From Salinibius halmophilus (GTDB lineage: Bacteria; Pseudomonadota; Gammaproteobacteria; Pseudomonadales; Natronospirillaceae), in assembly GCF_003577475.1 (NCBI RefSeq), contig NZ_QPEP01000004.1:248001-312000 (forward strand): 64,000 nt of DNA. Reading direction: 5' to 3'. Position 1 is the stretch's first letter. Each line of letters starts with the position of its first letter. Below the pieces are notes generated by a model, which was not told where the DNA came from, did no database searches, and saw only the letters and a program-made list of their open reading frames with translations. Below, piece after piece: positions 8,763-16,861 of the stretch. The translations under genes were made by a program, and so were the position numbers.

Positions 8763-10415
8763 GTGAAGAAAACCATCACGCTACTACTGCTGACTAGCCT
8801 ACTCGCTGGCTGCGCCTCGATGTCTGAAGAAGAATGCGCCACAGCAAGCTGGTACGACATTGGCTATGAAAGTGCCATATTAGGGCGCCTAAAATCGGCC
8901 AACGAACGCGACTTTCGCGCCTGTGAAAAACACGACATACCCGCCAATATTGGCCAGTATGATCAGGGTTACACCGTAGGCCTAAACGAGTTCTGCACCC
9001 CTGCCAATGGCGCTAGCTGGGGCAAACAAGGCAAACCTTATTACAACCAGTGCCCTGCTAGCCGCGAACCAGCATTCCTGCGCGAATACAAGCCAGCCTT
9101 TGCACTCAGCCAAGCCGAGCAACAACTACAGCGTGCTCAAAACGAGCTAACCAAAGACGAAAACCGACTAGCCGCCTTGCCTGCAGCCATTGCCAAAGCC
9201 GAAGCGGACGTAGCGTTCTTCGACAGTACCAGCTTGTTTTTAGAAAAACTAAAAGCCCTTCAAGTTGAACAGCAAACGCTTACCGAGCGCTTGCCGTCAA
9301 GGTTAAACGCCGTAACGCAAGCAAAAAGCGCAGTGAACGCAGTAAATGCCTGCGAATCACCATTTGATATTGGCATTGACGACGCGTTAGCAGGCCTTCC
9401 AGCCGATACTGTAAGCCAGCGTGCGAGCACCTGTAGAAGTTATGCCCGACCAATTGACTCGCGTGAATACCTGCGCGGCTACGACTCTGGCCTAGTGCGT
9501 TTTTGCACCGACACCAAAGCACGCCAACTAGGCAGCCAAGGCAGCGATTACAGTGGCCAATGCAGCGAAGTGAACCCAGACTTCTCGCGCCAGTACAACA
9601 TTGCCAAGTACGACAGCGAGCTGTCTTTAGCGTTGGCCAAAGCCGACAACCGTTGGTTAGAAGCCAAACTAACCGTGGCCAAAAGCGAAGAGCAAATAAC
9701 CGATTTACTTGAGCAAATTACCCAGGCAACCGAACTTGCCGACATTGAACTGCTACAAGCGCAGCTAACCGCTACCCGTGAGTTGTTAGTAGAACAGCAA
9801 GATAGGGAACTCGCTGTGCGCCTAGAGCGTGACGAGCGCCAGCTTAGCTTGAATCGGTTTAATCAGTGTAAAACTGGCGACTGGTACACCCTTGGTTTAA
9901 TCGATGGCGACGCAGGCAAAGGCTACAGTGCGCTAGGCGAATACCAGCAAACCTGCGGCCAGTTTGGCCTAATGGTAGACACCCAAGCCTACCGCAGGGG
10001 CTTAAGCGACGCACTTGGCCGCTACTGCACACCAGCAAACGGCTTCCTAAATGGCCGCACTGGCTTGCCAATGACCAACAACTGCCCGAGCAACATGGCC
10101 CTTGAGTACCAAAGAGCCTACCGCGACGGCGTGCGCTACAACACCCTTAACCGCCTGCAAGACCAAGACCAGCAGCAAATTTTCGACATAGAAAAACAAC
10201 TGCAAGTGGTGGCCAAGTCGATCAACACCACCCGCGACCGCCTAGCTGGTGAACTAAAACCAGAAACGCGCGCCGAACTAGAGCGCAACCTGCAACAACT
10301 AAACCAGCGCCGCCTTGGCTTGTCGGACCAGCTACAAGCCATTCAGCGCCAACAAGCCAACCGCACCCGCGAGATTCAACAAATAGAACGCCGCTACCCA
10401 GTGGTAGTGCTATAA
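8763..10415 (+). CDS. Lipoprotein with three DUF2799-like modules and coiled coils
   Basis: About 550 residues. The lipobox LLAGC follows a short signal sequence. Three copies of a Cys-rich module (about residues 25-100, 198-275 and 367-440) share the pattern C..W/F..G..D...G..., C....., Y..G...GL..(F/Y)C(T). These are DUF2799-like units, usually found once per protein. Long Gln/Glu/Leu-rich coiled coils separate them. The predicted location is the periplasmic face of a membrane; the function is unknown. The GTG at 8763 is chosen because AAGGA at 8752-8756 then has normal spacing, whereas the ATG at 8757 directly abuts the SD. Confidence 0.8.
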   Translation: MKKTITLLLLTSLLAGCASMSEEECATASWYDIGYESAILGRLKSANERDFRACEKHDIPANIGQYDQGYTVGLNEFCTPANGASWGKQGKPYYNQCPASREPAFLREYKPAFALSQAEQQLQRAQNELTKDENRLAALPAAIAKAEADVAFFDSTSLFLEKLKALQVEQQTLTERLPSRLNAVTQAKSAVNAVNACESPFDIGIDDALAGLPADTVSQRASTCRSYARPIDSREYLRGYDSGLVRFCTDTKARQLGSQGSDYSGQCSEVNPDFSRQYNIAKYDSELSLALAKADNRWLEAKLTVAKSEEQITDLLEQITQATELADIELLQAQLTATRELLVEQQDRELAVRLERDERQLSLNRFNQCKTGDWYTLGLIDGDAGKGYSALGEYQQTCGQFGLMVDTQAYRRGLSDALGRYCTPANGFLNGRTGLPMTNNCPSNMALEYQRAYRDGVRYNTLNRLQDQDQQQIFDIEKQLQVVAKSINTTRDRLAGELKPETRAELERNLQQLNQRRLGLSDQLQAIQRQQANRTREIQQIERRYPVVVL

Positions 10416-10444
10416 CGGTTAGATTGATTGGCTAGAAAAAGAAT

Positions 10445-10476
10445 GCGCAAGCCCGGATTGGGCTTGCGCGTTTATT
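10445..10476 (+). terminator. Inverted repeat, probable intrinsic terminator
   Basis: Ten-base perfect arms GCGCAAGCCC / GGGCTTGCGC around a 5-base loop, followed by GTTTATT. It lies just after the DUF2799 lipoprotein gene and at the edge of the cassette block. The T-tract is weak. Confidence 0.65.
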
Positions 10477-11458
10477 AATTGAATGACTCGCACAAACGAA
10501 AGCCTAATGGTGTAATAGAGCTTAAAGAGTGTCTTCGCGTACAACGTGTCAAATCAAAGGCTCCATTAAACCCTCCACCTCTTGTTATTGGGTGTTTAGG
10601 GTCAACTTTACTAAACCCGTCTTCAAGAAACTTGCCACCTGGGTATGGTTCATAAAGCGAGCTTGTCCACTCTTCCACATTGCCTGCTAAATCATATATG
10701 CCATATGAAGAACGTGATTCAATAAAGCATCCAACTGGCGTTGTGTTCATCAATCCTAATTCTAATGAATTACAATATTCTTTGTTAAATTTATCACCCC
10801 AAATATATTGCTTGTAGTCATCATTACCCGTAGCAACTTCCCATTGCTCCTCACTTGGGAGGCTGAATTTCCTGCCTGTTTTTTTACTCAGCCAGTCGCA
10901 ATATTCGACAGCAGTATTTTTATTGATACTGTAAACAGGGTGATTTCCTAGCGCTTTAGGGAAAGTTCCGTTAAACCAACTTGATGGTATTTCTTTATCT
11001 GGGTTCTCCCTGAGAAATTGAAGATACTCGATATTGGTGACCGGATATTTCCCGATCGCAAACTCTTGAAGGCTAGACACGTACCTAGGCGTTTCTTTTT
11101 CTATCCATGACCTGCCAATACCGATTTTTTCCATTTCAAGCATTTCTAGTTCCAAATTTTCAATGCTCAACCCCAATTGATAACTTCCTTCTGGAATCAA
11201 TGTCATTTGCGGATTAAGAGTATCTATTCTTGGATCAATTAGTGAGGCCAGCTGGCTTAAAATGCAAATTCTATGCTTTAAGGGCAGTCGGTCAACTAGC
11301 TCTTGACAGTTATCGGGATTTTCTAAAATTTTTGCCACTAACTGGTTGCAATTCTTAGCCTCTCCATAAGATAAAGAATAATCATTACCAATATTGGCTG
11401 TATTCCTACCAGCAGCGCCAAGCACCATCTTATTTTTTTCTTGATATATAAAATCCAT
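10475..11458 (-). CDS. Formylglycine-generating-enzyme (SUMF1)-like protein
   Basis: A 327-residue protein. The C-terminal about 210 residues follow the FGE-sulfatase fold: MTLIPEGSYQLG, a KYPVTNIEYLQFL block, LPSEEQWEVA, then the diagnostic YDLAGNVEEWTSS and the terminal TRGGGFNG...R.GFRL. The N-terminal about 85 residues are unassigned. FGE-like domains either oxidise sulfatase Cys/Ser or act as lectin-like or accessory modules; the paired catalytic Cys of true FGE is not evident, so activity is doubtful. Base composition is AT-rich compared with its left neighbours. It is the last cassette-like gene before the core boundary, and I see no attC after it. Confidence 0.75.
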   Translation of the reverse strand: MDFIYQEKNKMVLGAAGRNTANIGNDYSLSYGEAKNCNQLVAKILENPDNCQELVDRLPLKHRICILSQLASLIDPRIDTLNPQMTLIPEGSYQLGLSIENLELEMLEMEKIGIGRSWIEKETPRYVSSLQEFAIGKYPVTNIEYLQFLRENPDKEIPSSWFNGTFPKALGNHPVYSINKNTAVEYCDWLSKKTGRKFSLPSEEQWEVATGNDDYKQYIWGDKFNKEYCNSLELGLMNTTPVGCFIESRSSYGIYDLAGNVEEWTSSLYEPYPGGKFLEDGFSKVDPKHPITRGGGFNGAFDLTRCTRRHSLSSITPLGFRLCESFN

Positions 11459-11576
11459 TTTTCACCTATGACTGCAGTTAAAATATTTTCTGAAAATACT
11501 GCCCATGGGATAAGCTGGACACCCATCGACTTTTTGCCAAACCAGCGATGGTTGTATAAGTAGCGTCACAATTCCG

Positions 11577-11702
11577 TTAAAACCTCCCGCTCCCTCCGAT
11601 AAAGGCGATTATCCATTCACCCGATTCACGAAATGGACTTTCAGTTCCTCGACTCACATAATCACATTGTTCAAGATTTTCTAGAAATTCAGAGTGTATC
11701 AT
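11577..11702 (-). CDS. Possible 41-residue cassette ORF or gene fragment
   Basis: A short open frame right after the attC at 11719-11795, reading MIHSEFLENLEQCDY... and ending FIGGSGRF. Its composition is protein-like (acidic and aromatic, then a Gly-rich strand). There is no convincing SD. It ends about 50 bases before a TGGGTGTCCA motif at 11516-11525, which also occurs at 34371 in the other array, so the ORF may be the remnant of a longer gene cut by an insertion or deletion. Confidence 0.3.
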   Translation of the reverse strand: MIHSEFLENLEQCDYVSRGTESPFRESGEWIIAFIGGSGRF

Positions 11703-11718
11703 ATAGTGTCTAATGCCG

Positions 11719-11795
11719 TTCTAACCGGAAATAATTGTTGGCTATAATTTTTTGAGAAACGAAAAAAGCCAACAGTTTTCTGCCCGCGGTTACAA
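11719..11795 (-). other. attC-like site of the 123-residue-protein cassette
   Basis: Reading on the minus strand, the site runs from TTGTAAC to GTTAGAA (77 bases) with internal arms CTGTTGGCT and AGCCAACAA. The inner arm ATTATAGCCAAC is shared with the site at 33664-33756. It lies 20 bases after the stop codon at 11816, as expected for a cassette recombination site. Confidence 0.6.
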
Positions 11796-11815
11796 CCTTT
11801 TTGCATCACTAATCT

Positions 11816-12187
11816 TTAGAGAAAAAGATACCCTTTTCGATAAAGTGCCAAAACGACATGCATTTGCTGATTGTATTTTTTCTTTGAAATACTATTCCAT
11901 AGTTCAGTTTCGTTAAGGAGAGGGTTTTCTTTAATTAAGCTTAATGCTTGTATCGAATAACTTTTATTATCTATTGACCTTGTATAAGAGCCTGCTTTAC
12001 ACCATTTAACCTTCCCCTCTTCACAAAGCCCGAGAAATGCTGATTTTGGACACCCTTTTTCTCTTGATGCTTTACTATTAGGATAAAACTTTTTGGCGCT
12101 TTCTTTCCAAGCTTCCTTCGGGCAAGTAACTTTACCCATTTGCAGTAGCTCTACTGCTAATATTGCTATACCTGAATATTTACTCAT
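11816..12187 (-). CDS. Hypothetical protein of an integron cassette
   Basis: A 123-residue Lys-rich basic protein beginning MSKYSGIAILAVELL, with a middle part C..KG..Y (KWCKAGSYTRS) and a C-terminal helical MHVVLALYRKGYLFL. It has four Cys but no clear metal site. It resembles small proteins often seen as lone accessory genes, but I do not recognise the family. It sits as a one-gene cassette between two attC-like sites. Confidence 0.6.
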   Translation of the reverse strand: MSKYSGIAILAVELLQMGKVTCPKEAWKESAKKFYPNSKASREKGCPKSAFLGLCEEGKVKWCKAGSYTRSIDNKSYSIQALSLIKENPLLNETELWNSISKKKYNQQMHVVLALYRKGYLFL

Positions 12188-12200
12188 TACTTAAAGTATC

Positions 12201-12253
12201 GCGTAACACTCAAAGCAGCAGTGCGGAGCACCCGCTGAATTTGTTTGTTAAGC
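12201..12253 (-). other. Short attC-like site after the HEPN gene
   Basis: On the minus strand, GCTTAAC overlaps the HEPN stop codon and GTTACGC closes the site 53 bases later. Between them is an imperfect palindrome (CAGCGGGTGC / GCACTGCTG) with a short loop, like the compact class-1-type sites. It is slightly shorter than the usual minimum and the closing core has one mismatch, so this is a candidate. Confidence 0.5.
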
Positions 12254-12904
12254 GATTGGATCGTCACTTACCAAATAGTCTTTCTGAACCGCTGAGTTCA
12301 ATATTTGGTTTTTAAAGGTATCTATCAATGACGTTATCTCCTCATATAATATGAGGAAATCCTCTTCCGCAATACTTCTATACTCTCCATGAGAAATAGG
12401 ATTTCTTAACCCTAAAAACTTTTCGTCTATCAAGTTTTCCTTCAGCTCATAAGGTGCATAGCTTATTCCAATTTTTTGGGTCAGCTCCTCCAATACGGAA
12501 GAATTTAAATTAGATTTCGTGTCGATATATTTTTCAGAATCTATTTTTAGCTTCTCTTTTAGTCGCAGAGATTCATTCGTAACTATGCTGTAGGACGACT
12601 TGAAATTTCTCGGAGGATATTGACCCTGAAATTCGTTAATAAGCGAACAAACATGGAAGTTACGTTTTAGATTTTGATAGCACAAACCTTGAGAATTCAA
12701 ATACTCGCAATATGCTATCGATATACTCTTAATAAATCCTTCCCAGTGCGAATAAAGTAAAGCCAAACTTGACTTTAACAAAGTCGATTTTATGTGGGAT
12801 CGGCTCGAGAGGGTTAGGTTTTTCATATTCGTAAGTTCCTTTCGCCTCCACGAATACTCATAAGCTACTTTGTTCTCAAGCTCATCAATGGAGCGAACTC
12901 TCAT
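12248..12904 (-). CDS. MAE_28990/MAE_18760-like HEPN RNase-domain protein
   Basis: A 218-residue all-helical protein. The segment LALLYSHWEGFIKS (about 47-60) and the HEPN catalytic motif RNPISH (R167, H172, followed by GEY) match the MAE_28990/MAE_18760-like HEPN group, predicted metal-independent RNases found in toxin-antitoxin and defence loci. The ATG overlaps the DUF262 stop by 4 bases (ATGA), so the two are co-translated from one operon. It is very likely the effector of the pair; the target RNA is unknown. Low GC, within the cassette array. Confidence 0.8.
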   Translation of the reverse strand: MRVRSIDELENKVAYEYSWRRKELTNMKNLTLSSRSHIKSTLLKSSLALLYSHWEGFIKSISIAYCEYLNSQGLCYQNLKRNFHVCSLINEFQGQYPPRNFKSSYSIVTNESLRLKEKLKIDSEKYIDTKSNLNSSVLEELTQKIGISYAPYELKENLIDEKFLGLRNPISHGEYRSIAEEDFLILYEEITSLIDTFKNQILNSAVQKDYLVSDDPIA

Positions 12905-14013
12905 ATAGATAGCAACTCTCTTCCCATTGGCAATATGTGGGGAAGCCTGCTAGAGGCTCGTGCACCGGAACCGCTATTCCTAATAAATTCTGGGTTATCC
13001 AGCAAATTTTCCGAGACCTCTCGTATATGCTCCAAGTGCGTATTGTCGTTTTCATTATACGAGTCAATATTAAAACCAAGACCAAGACCAATAACCTCAA
13101 ATATCGAAAGTGAAAACGCTCCTATATATCGCCCATTTTGATATTTCTTAAATGCATTTTCACCTAGAGCAAGATTTAGTAAGCGGAATGTCTTTCTTAG
13201 TTTCTCTCCCTCTAGTTGCATGTCGTAATTGGGATTGGTAGCAATTTCCTTCATCCTCTTAGTCAAGAAGTCGCCAATATCTACGCCTCCTCGAATTCTA
13301 TCAACTGAGACGTCTTTTAATGATAAGAACCGCAACACAAGCTCGGTATGATATTGCTCATCTCTTTGTTTATTCGTTAGAGGGAAAACATTTGTAAAGT
13401 TTTCATCGTCGGCAAGAGCACTTATCCATTCATATACTTTTTTGTTGATCATAATTAGTAAGCAATCCCTTACCTCTTGATCTGACAAAGAGCTTCCAAA
13501 TGTATTTAATCTTTGGAAAAGTTCATATTTTGTGTGTTCATCACTTTCCTTCTTAATAATTTTCAGGTCAATTTTCTCTCGTTTAAAGGCCCTCTGAAGC
13601 TCCTTTGAGAGGCAGTTTTCATCAAAATCTTGATTCCAAAATTTACCTTCCAACTCTGGCAAATATTCTGTTGCTGTTAACTGAAGCGGAGGTTGTACTT
13701 CGCCATTCTCATTTTTAAATATCCCAAGAAACGAAAAAATAGTTGACAGCCTTTGCAAACCATCTACTACATCCCAAATACCGTCTTCCCGCTGAGCCAC
13801 AAAGAAAGAAGGTAAGGGAATCCCGAGTAGTATTGATTCAATTAACCTGCTTTTTTGAACATCGTTCCACCTGTAAATCCTCTGAAATTCTGGATGTATA
13901 TCCAAGTCGCCGTCGGAATATAGATTGATCACCTCTCCTATGGACATAGGGTAAGCATCCGTGTGTATTTCTTTTCTCTTCTCTTCTACTTGTAGATCTA
14001 ATTTGCTCATCAT
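12901..14013 (-). CDS. DUF262 (GmrS/ParB-like) domain protein
   Basis: A 370-residue protein with an N-terminal DUF262 domain: IHPEFQRIYRW (about 39-49), SILLGIPLPSFF and the signature DGLQRLSTI (D84-G85, Q87-R88). DUF262 is the ParB-like nucleotide-binding domain of GmrSD and related anti-phage proteins. The C-terminal half is helical, and no HNH (DUF1524-type) motif is visible, so the usual partner nuclease is missing and the downstream HEPN protein may replace it. It is transcribed first, immediately after an attC site. Two adjacent ATG codons (14013, 14010) are possible starts. Confidence 0.85.
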   Translation of the reverse strand: MMSKLDLQVEEKRKEIHTDAYPMSIGEVINLYSDGDLDIHPEFQRIYRWNDVQKSRLIESILLGIPLPSFFVAQREDGIWDVVDGLQRLSTIFSFLGIFKNENGEVQPPLQLTATEYLPELEGKFWNQDFDENCLSKELQRAFKREKIDLKIIKKESDEHTKYELFQRLNTFGSSLSDQEVRDCLLIMINKKVYEWISALADDENFTNVFPLTNKQRDEQYHTELVLRFLSLKDVSVDRIRGGVDIGDFLTKRMKEIATNPNYDMQLEGEKLRKTFRLLNLALGENAFKKYQNGRYIGAFSLSIFEVIGLGLGFNIDSYNENDNTHLEHIREVSENLLDNPEFIRNSGSGARASSRLPHILPMGRELLSI

Positions 14014-14032
14014 ATTCCCGAGATTTAGTTTT

Positions 14033-14127
14033 GCTTAACGCTTTGCACAGCCGCGGCGCGGCTGGCGGTAATTTTGGAACAAAATTTGTGACAGCTAGCG
14101 GTCGTCAGCTGCTGCAACTGGTTATGT
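14033..14127 (-). other. attC site between the zinc-ribbon and DUF262 cassettes
   Basis: On the minus strand the site runs from ACATAAC, overlapping the zinc-ribbon stop codon, to GTTAAGC (95 bases). The inside carries CTGTCACAAATTTTGT and CCGCCAGCCGC, the same plan as the attC sites at 31606, 31939 and 32369. It is the clearest attC of this array. Confidence 0.75.
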
Positions 14128-14409
14128 GTATAGTCTGGTGCAAGCTCTTAATTCAACATTGTGAATCGGCAAATACACATCCCCAAACAATTGGTTGTTT
14201 TTAGCAGCAATCATCAATTCTTTCTCACGAAAATAGGCTTGCCAAAACTGCTTCCACTTTTTATCACTACGTGGAGAAGGCACACGAATCTTCCAACCTA
14301 CCTGCTCACACTCGTTGCCACACACAGAACATTTCACGGCGCGTAAAGCATTCTGATCTCTTCGATATTTTTGCTTACAGTCAACGCAAGCCCATGTTCG
14401 GTTGCTCAT
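14122..14409 (-). CDS. Small zinc-ribbon protein of an integron cassette
   Basis: A 95-residue protein with two Cys pairs (CVDC near residue 9 and CSVC near residue 28) in a ribbon-like spacing, then a basic stretch (VPSPRSDKKWKQFW). It probably binds zinc and perhaps nucleic acid; the function is unknown. The stop codon is inside the attC core, as is common for cassette genes. Confidence 0.6.
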   Translation of the reverse strand: MSNRTWACVDCKQKYRRDQNALRAVKCSVCGNECEQVGWKIRVPSPRSDKKWKQFWQAYFREKELMIAAKNNQLFGDVYLPIHNVELRACTRLYT

Positions 14410-14419
14410 TGTTCAATAC

Positions 14420-14466
14420 ACATAACAGCTATGTATAGCGCATGCGCGCTTCCGTCGTAGTTATTT
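14420..14466 (-). other. Possible truncated attC
   Basis: On the minus strand GTTATGT follows a 47-base segment opened by AAATAAC, with an inner AGCGC/GCGCT palindrome. It is placed just upstream of the zinc-ribbon ATG, where the attC of a preceding cassette would end. It is too short to be a confident call. Confidence 0.3.
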
Positions 14467-14868
14467 AGAGAAGCACTTTCGAGACTTAAACTAATTAATT
14501 ACTAGTTGTTGCTACGACAACACGACCTAAATTTACACATACACGTTAACTTTTGTAATTACGCTACTATAGTTTGAGATGTATGGCTAGGTTAAAACAT
14601 GACCAAAAAAGCAGTAATTTTGGGTAGGCGAGTTTGCAAGGCAGAGAGGATTGGCGTGTTGGGTTGTGGTTGGAATTGGATTGGGGAGGGTGGCCTGCGA
14701 GCATCGATGCGAGAGGCGTGCCCCATGTCCGCACGCTGCCTTGCACCTGCGTGCAGCTCAGTACGGACGTCCATGTCCGCAAACATTCGCTTCGCGAATG
14801 ATTTACGGACCTACGAGATTTTCAAGCAAGCCAAGGGGGTCGAATTATCCAGCTAACCTAGTAGCGGT
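14467..14868. other. Non-coding stretch between the cassette array and dapE
   Basis: About 400 bases without a credible gene. The open frames here are low-complexity and have no SD. The right half is G-rich and contains nested palindromes, including the REP-like element listed at 14774-14814. Confidence 0.6.
14774..14814. repeat. REP-like palindrome, family 1 (variant stem)
   Basis: Outer arms GTCCGCAAA / TTTACGGACCTAC enclose an inner hairpin CATTCGC/GCGAATG. Compared with the copies at 29902, 30884, 35146 and 35218 (GTCTGCAA / TTACAGACCTAC), the outer stem has paired changes C-G for T-A, so the base pairing is preserved. Confidence 0.7.
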
Positions 14869-15996
14869 TTACGCTAGCAGTTTTTCTAGCATTTTTTCGT
14901 ACATGTCGGTGAGTTTGTCTAGGCCTTCTACCGATACGCATTCGTTTACTTGGTGAATGGTGGCGTTAATTGGGCCGAGTTCTACTACTTGGGCGCCAGT
15001 TGGGGCGATGAAGCGGCCGTCGGATGTGCCACCGGCGGTGGAAAGTTCAGTTTCGAAGTCCATTACTTCGCGTACAGCTTCTACGGCGGCTTCTACCAAT
15101 GGGCCACGGTCGGTTAGGAATGGCAGGCCTTTTACGTCGAACTTCACGTCATATTCTAAGCCGTGCTGATCTAGAATTTCTTTCATTCGCGCTTGCAGTG
15201 ATTCAGGTGTCGATTCGGTGCAGTAGCGAAATGAACACATTAACTCTACTGTGCCTGGAATCACGTTACTGGCGCCGGTGCCACCGTTAATGTTCGCCAC
15301 CTGGAAGCTCGTTGGTGGGAAGAAGTCGTTGCCGTTGTCCCATACTTCGCTGGCTAGGTCGGCCAAGGCTGGTGCCATTTGGTGAATTGGGTTGCGCGCT
15401 AGGTGTGGGTAGGCCACGTGGCCTTGAATGCCTTTTACTGTTAGGTAGGCCATCATAGAGCCACGGCGGCCGTTTTTAATGGTGTCCCCAACTACCTTGG
15501 TAGAAGACGGCTCGCCTACTAGGCACATATCAATTTTTTCATCGCGGGCAACCAAGGCATCTACCACCTTGGTGGTGCCGTTAATCGCTTCGCCTTCTTC
15601 ATCGGCGGTGATTAACAAGGCAATCGAGCCTTTGTGGTTTGGGTGTTTGTCAACAAAGCGCTCTACTGCCACAACAAAAGCGGCTAGGCTTCCTTTCATA
15701 TCGGCCGCACCACGGCCGTACAATAAGTCGCCGTCTACCGTTGGCTCGAATGGTGGGTATTTCCAAGCGCTTTCGGCACCGGTTGGCACTACGTCGGTAT
15801 GGCCAGCAAATACAAACAATGGCCCTTCTTTACCGCGGCGCGACCAAAGATTGCGCACATCTTCAAATTGCATTACTTCGTTATGAAAGCCAACTTTGGC
15901 CAATCGTTCTTCCATTAGGGGCTGGCACCCATCATCTTCTGGCGTAACAGACGAACGTGAAATAAGTTCTTTGGCAAGTTGCAGCGTTGCTGACAT
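14869..15996 (-). CDS. dapE: Succinyl-diaminopimelate desuccinylase
   Basis: A 375-residue M20-family zinc enzyme of the lysine/diaminopimelate pathway, cleaving N-succinyl-LL-DAP. Metal and catalytic signatures are visible: [11 protein letters not shown] (His, Asp), [17 protein letters not shown] (catalytic Glu pair) and [11 protein letters not shown]. The start at 15996 is chosen over an upstream codon because GAGG precedes it and the length then equals that of E. coli DapE. Confidence 0.95.
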   Translation of the reverse strand: MSATLQLAKELISRSSVTPEDDGCQPLMEERLAKVGFHNEVMQFEDVRNLWSRRGKEGPLFVFAGHTDVVPTGAESAWKYPPFEPTVDGDLLYGRGAADMKGSLAAFVVAVERFVDKHPNHKGSIALLITADEEGEAINGTTKVVDALVARDEKIDMCLVGEPSSTKVVGDTIKNGRRGSMMAYLTVKGIQGHVAYPHLARNPIHQMAPALADLASEVWDNGNDFFPPTSFQVANINGGTGASNVIPGTVELMCSFRYCTESTPESLQARMKEILDQHGLEYDVKFDVKGLPFLTDRGPLVEAAVEAVREVMDFETELSTAGGTSDGRFIAPTGAQVVELGPINATIHQVNECVSVEGLDKLTDMYEKMLEKLLA

Positions 15997-16070
15997 ATTA
16001 ACCTCTAATGATTCAAACATTGACCTAGGCAAGGTAAACTGCCCGGTATTCTACCTGATTTATCAACACT

Positions 16071-16337
16071 ATGCTGAAATGGCTTAATCGTTGGGCCACC
16101 AACGAAATGAACAATCAACCACGGGCGCTGCGCCGTTTTTCAACTGGCGTGGTGATATTTACTGTCGGCGTAGTGGGGTTAATGATGGCACAGAGTTTAT
16201 TGCGGCCATCATTACAGCAAGAGTTTGCCGCCCTTCTGGCACTGGTAATTGCTGGGTTGGGTATTTTACGCGCGCTATTAGGCTACGCAGGCATGGGCAT
16301 TGCCCGTGTACTTTATTATTTGCTAAACAAAGATTGA
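16071..16337 (+). CDS. Small two-helix membrane protein
   Basis: An 88-residue protein with a basic N-terminus and two hydrophobic helices (about 25-45 and 52-80). No family recognised. It is divergent from dapE and directly followed by the next gene (3-base gap), suggesting a two-gene operon. Confidence 0.55.
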   Translation: MLKWLNRWATNEMNNQPRALRRFSTGVVIFTVGVVGLMMAQSLLRPSLQQEFAALLALVIAGLGILRALLGYAGMGIARVLYYLLNKD

Positions 16338-16339
16338 GC

Positions 16340-16720
16340 ATGCAACCAGATATCGAGATTTATTTAAAAGCCACCTCGCACGAGCAAGTTATTGAATGGC
16401 TTGAGCAGAAGTTTGGCAATGTTGGCGACAACCCATGGGCGAAGCTGCCAAAAAAAGGCTTTGGTGCGTGCGTTACTTGGGAAGGTGAGCCAATTAAGGT
16501 GATGATCATCGAAAAATGCGCCGGTAATTTCACCAGTGTTTGGTTCGACAGCGCCCACACACCTTGGCAGAACGACCTAGCCTGTGCCCGTGAAGCAGTT
16601 GCCTTTTTACAGGTGGAAGCCCGTGTTGGTGCTGGTGGCTGGCATGAAGGCGCCGAGCTTGATGCCTGGATAGCCCTGCGCGATGGCGAAGAAGTCGAAA
16701 TTGAGTGGCTCAGTGCCTAA
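16340..16720 (+). CDS. Conserved hypothetical protein (about 126 residues)
   Basis: An acidic soluble protein starting MQPDIEIYLK, with the segment EQVIEWLEQKFG, several Trp residues (VTWEGEP, SVWFDS, TPWQND) and ending EIEWLSA. It starts 3 bases after the preceding stop. It looks like a stand-alone alpha/beta protein found in marine gammaproteobacteria; the function is unknown. The frame is also open upstream to 16091, but that part overlaps the small membrane protein and is not needed. Confidence 0.7.
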   Translation: MQPDIEIYLKATSHEQVIEWLEQKFGNVGDNPWAKLPKKGFGACVTWEGEPIKVMIIEKCAGNFTSVWFDSAHTPWQNDLACAREAVAFLQVEARVGAGGWHEGAELDAWIALRDGEEVEIEWLSA

Positions 16721-16721
16721 A

Positions 16722-16861
16722 GGGCACCTCTAAAAACCCCTTTTTCTCATTTTGACTTTGTTAAAAATCAGCTCAAAGTACTCATTTACTACAGTAAACT
16801 CCGCCTTTTCGCCGATTTTTGCCTCGTCAAAATTTCGCCTCTGAGGTTTTTAGAGACACCC
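16722..16861. repeat. 140-bp palindromic intergenic element (MITE-like)
   Basis: Terminal inverted repeats GGGCACCTCTAAAAACC and GGTTTTTAGAGACACCC frame a T/A-rich core with further internal symmetry (TTTGAC..., ...GTCAAAA; TTTACT.CAGTAAA). It fills the whole gap between two convergent genes and may also act as a bidirectional terminator. I believe similar elements occur in marine gammaproteobacteria, but I could not check this. Confidence 0.65.

Larger units (their letters stand above)
10475..14466 (-). mobile_element. Integron gene-cassette array lacking an integrase (CALIN), minus-strand orientation
   Basis: A block of AT-rich minus-strand genes whose stop codons run into attC-like palindromes ending in GTTRRRY-type cores, the hallmark of integron cassettes. 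The sites at 11719-11795, 12201-12253 and 14033-14127 delimit cassettes encoding a 123-residue protein, a DUF262+HEPN pair and a zinc-ribbon protein. The 14033-14127 site resembles those of the plus-strand array at 31.6-33.4 kb. No tyrosine recombinase with the IntI signature is present in the window. Core genes flank it on both sides. Confidence 0.75.

Noticed and set aside
14599-14856. 85-codon ORF between the cassette array and dapE
   Set aside because: Low-complexity G-rich translation, no SD, and it overlaps REP-like palindromes.
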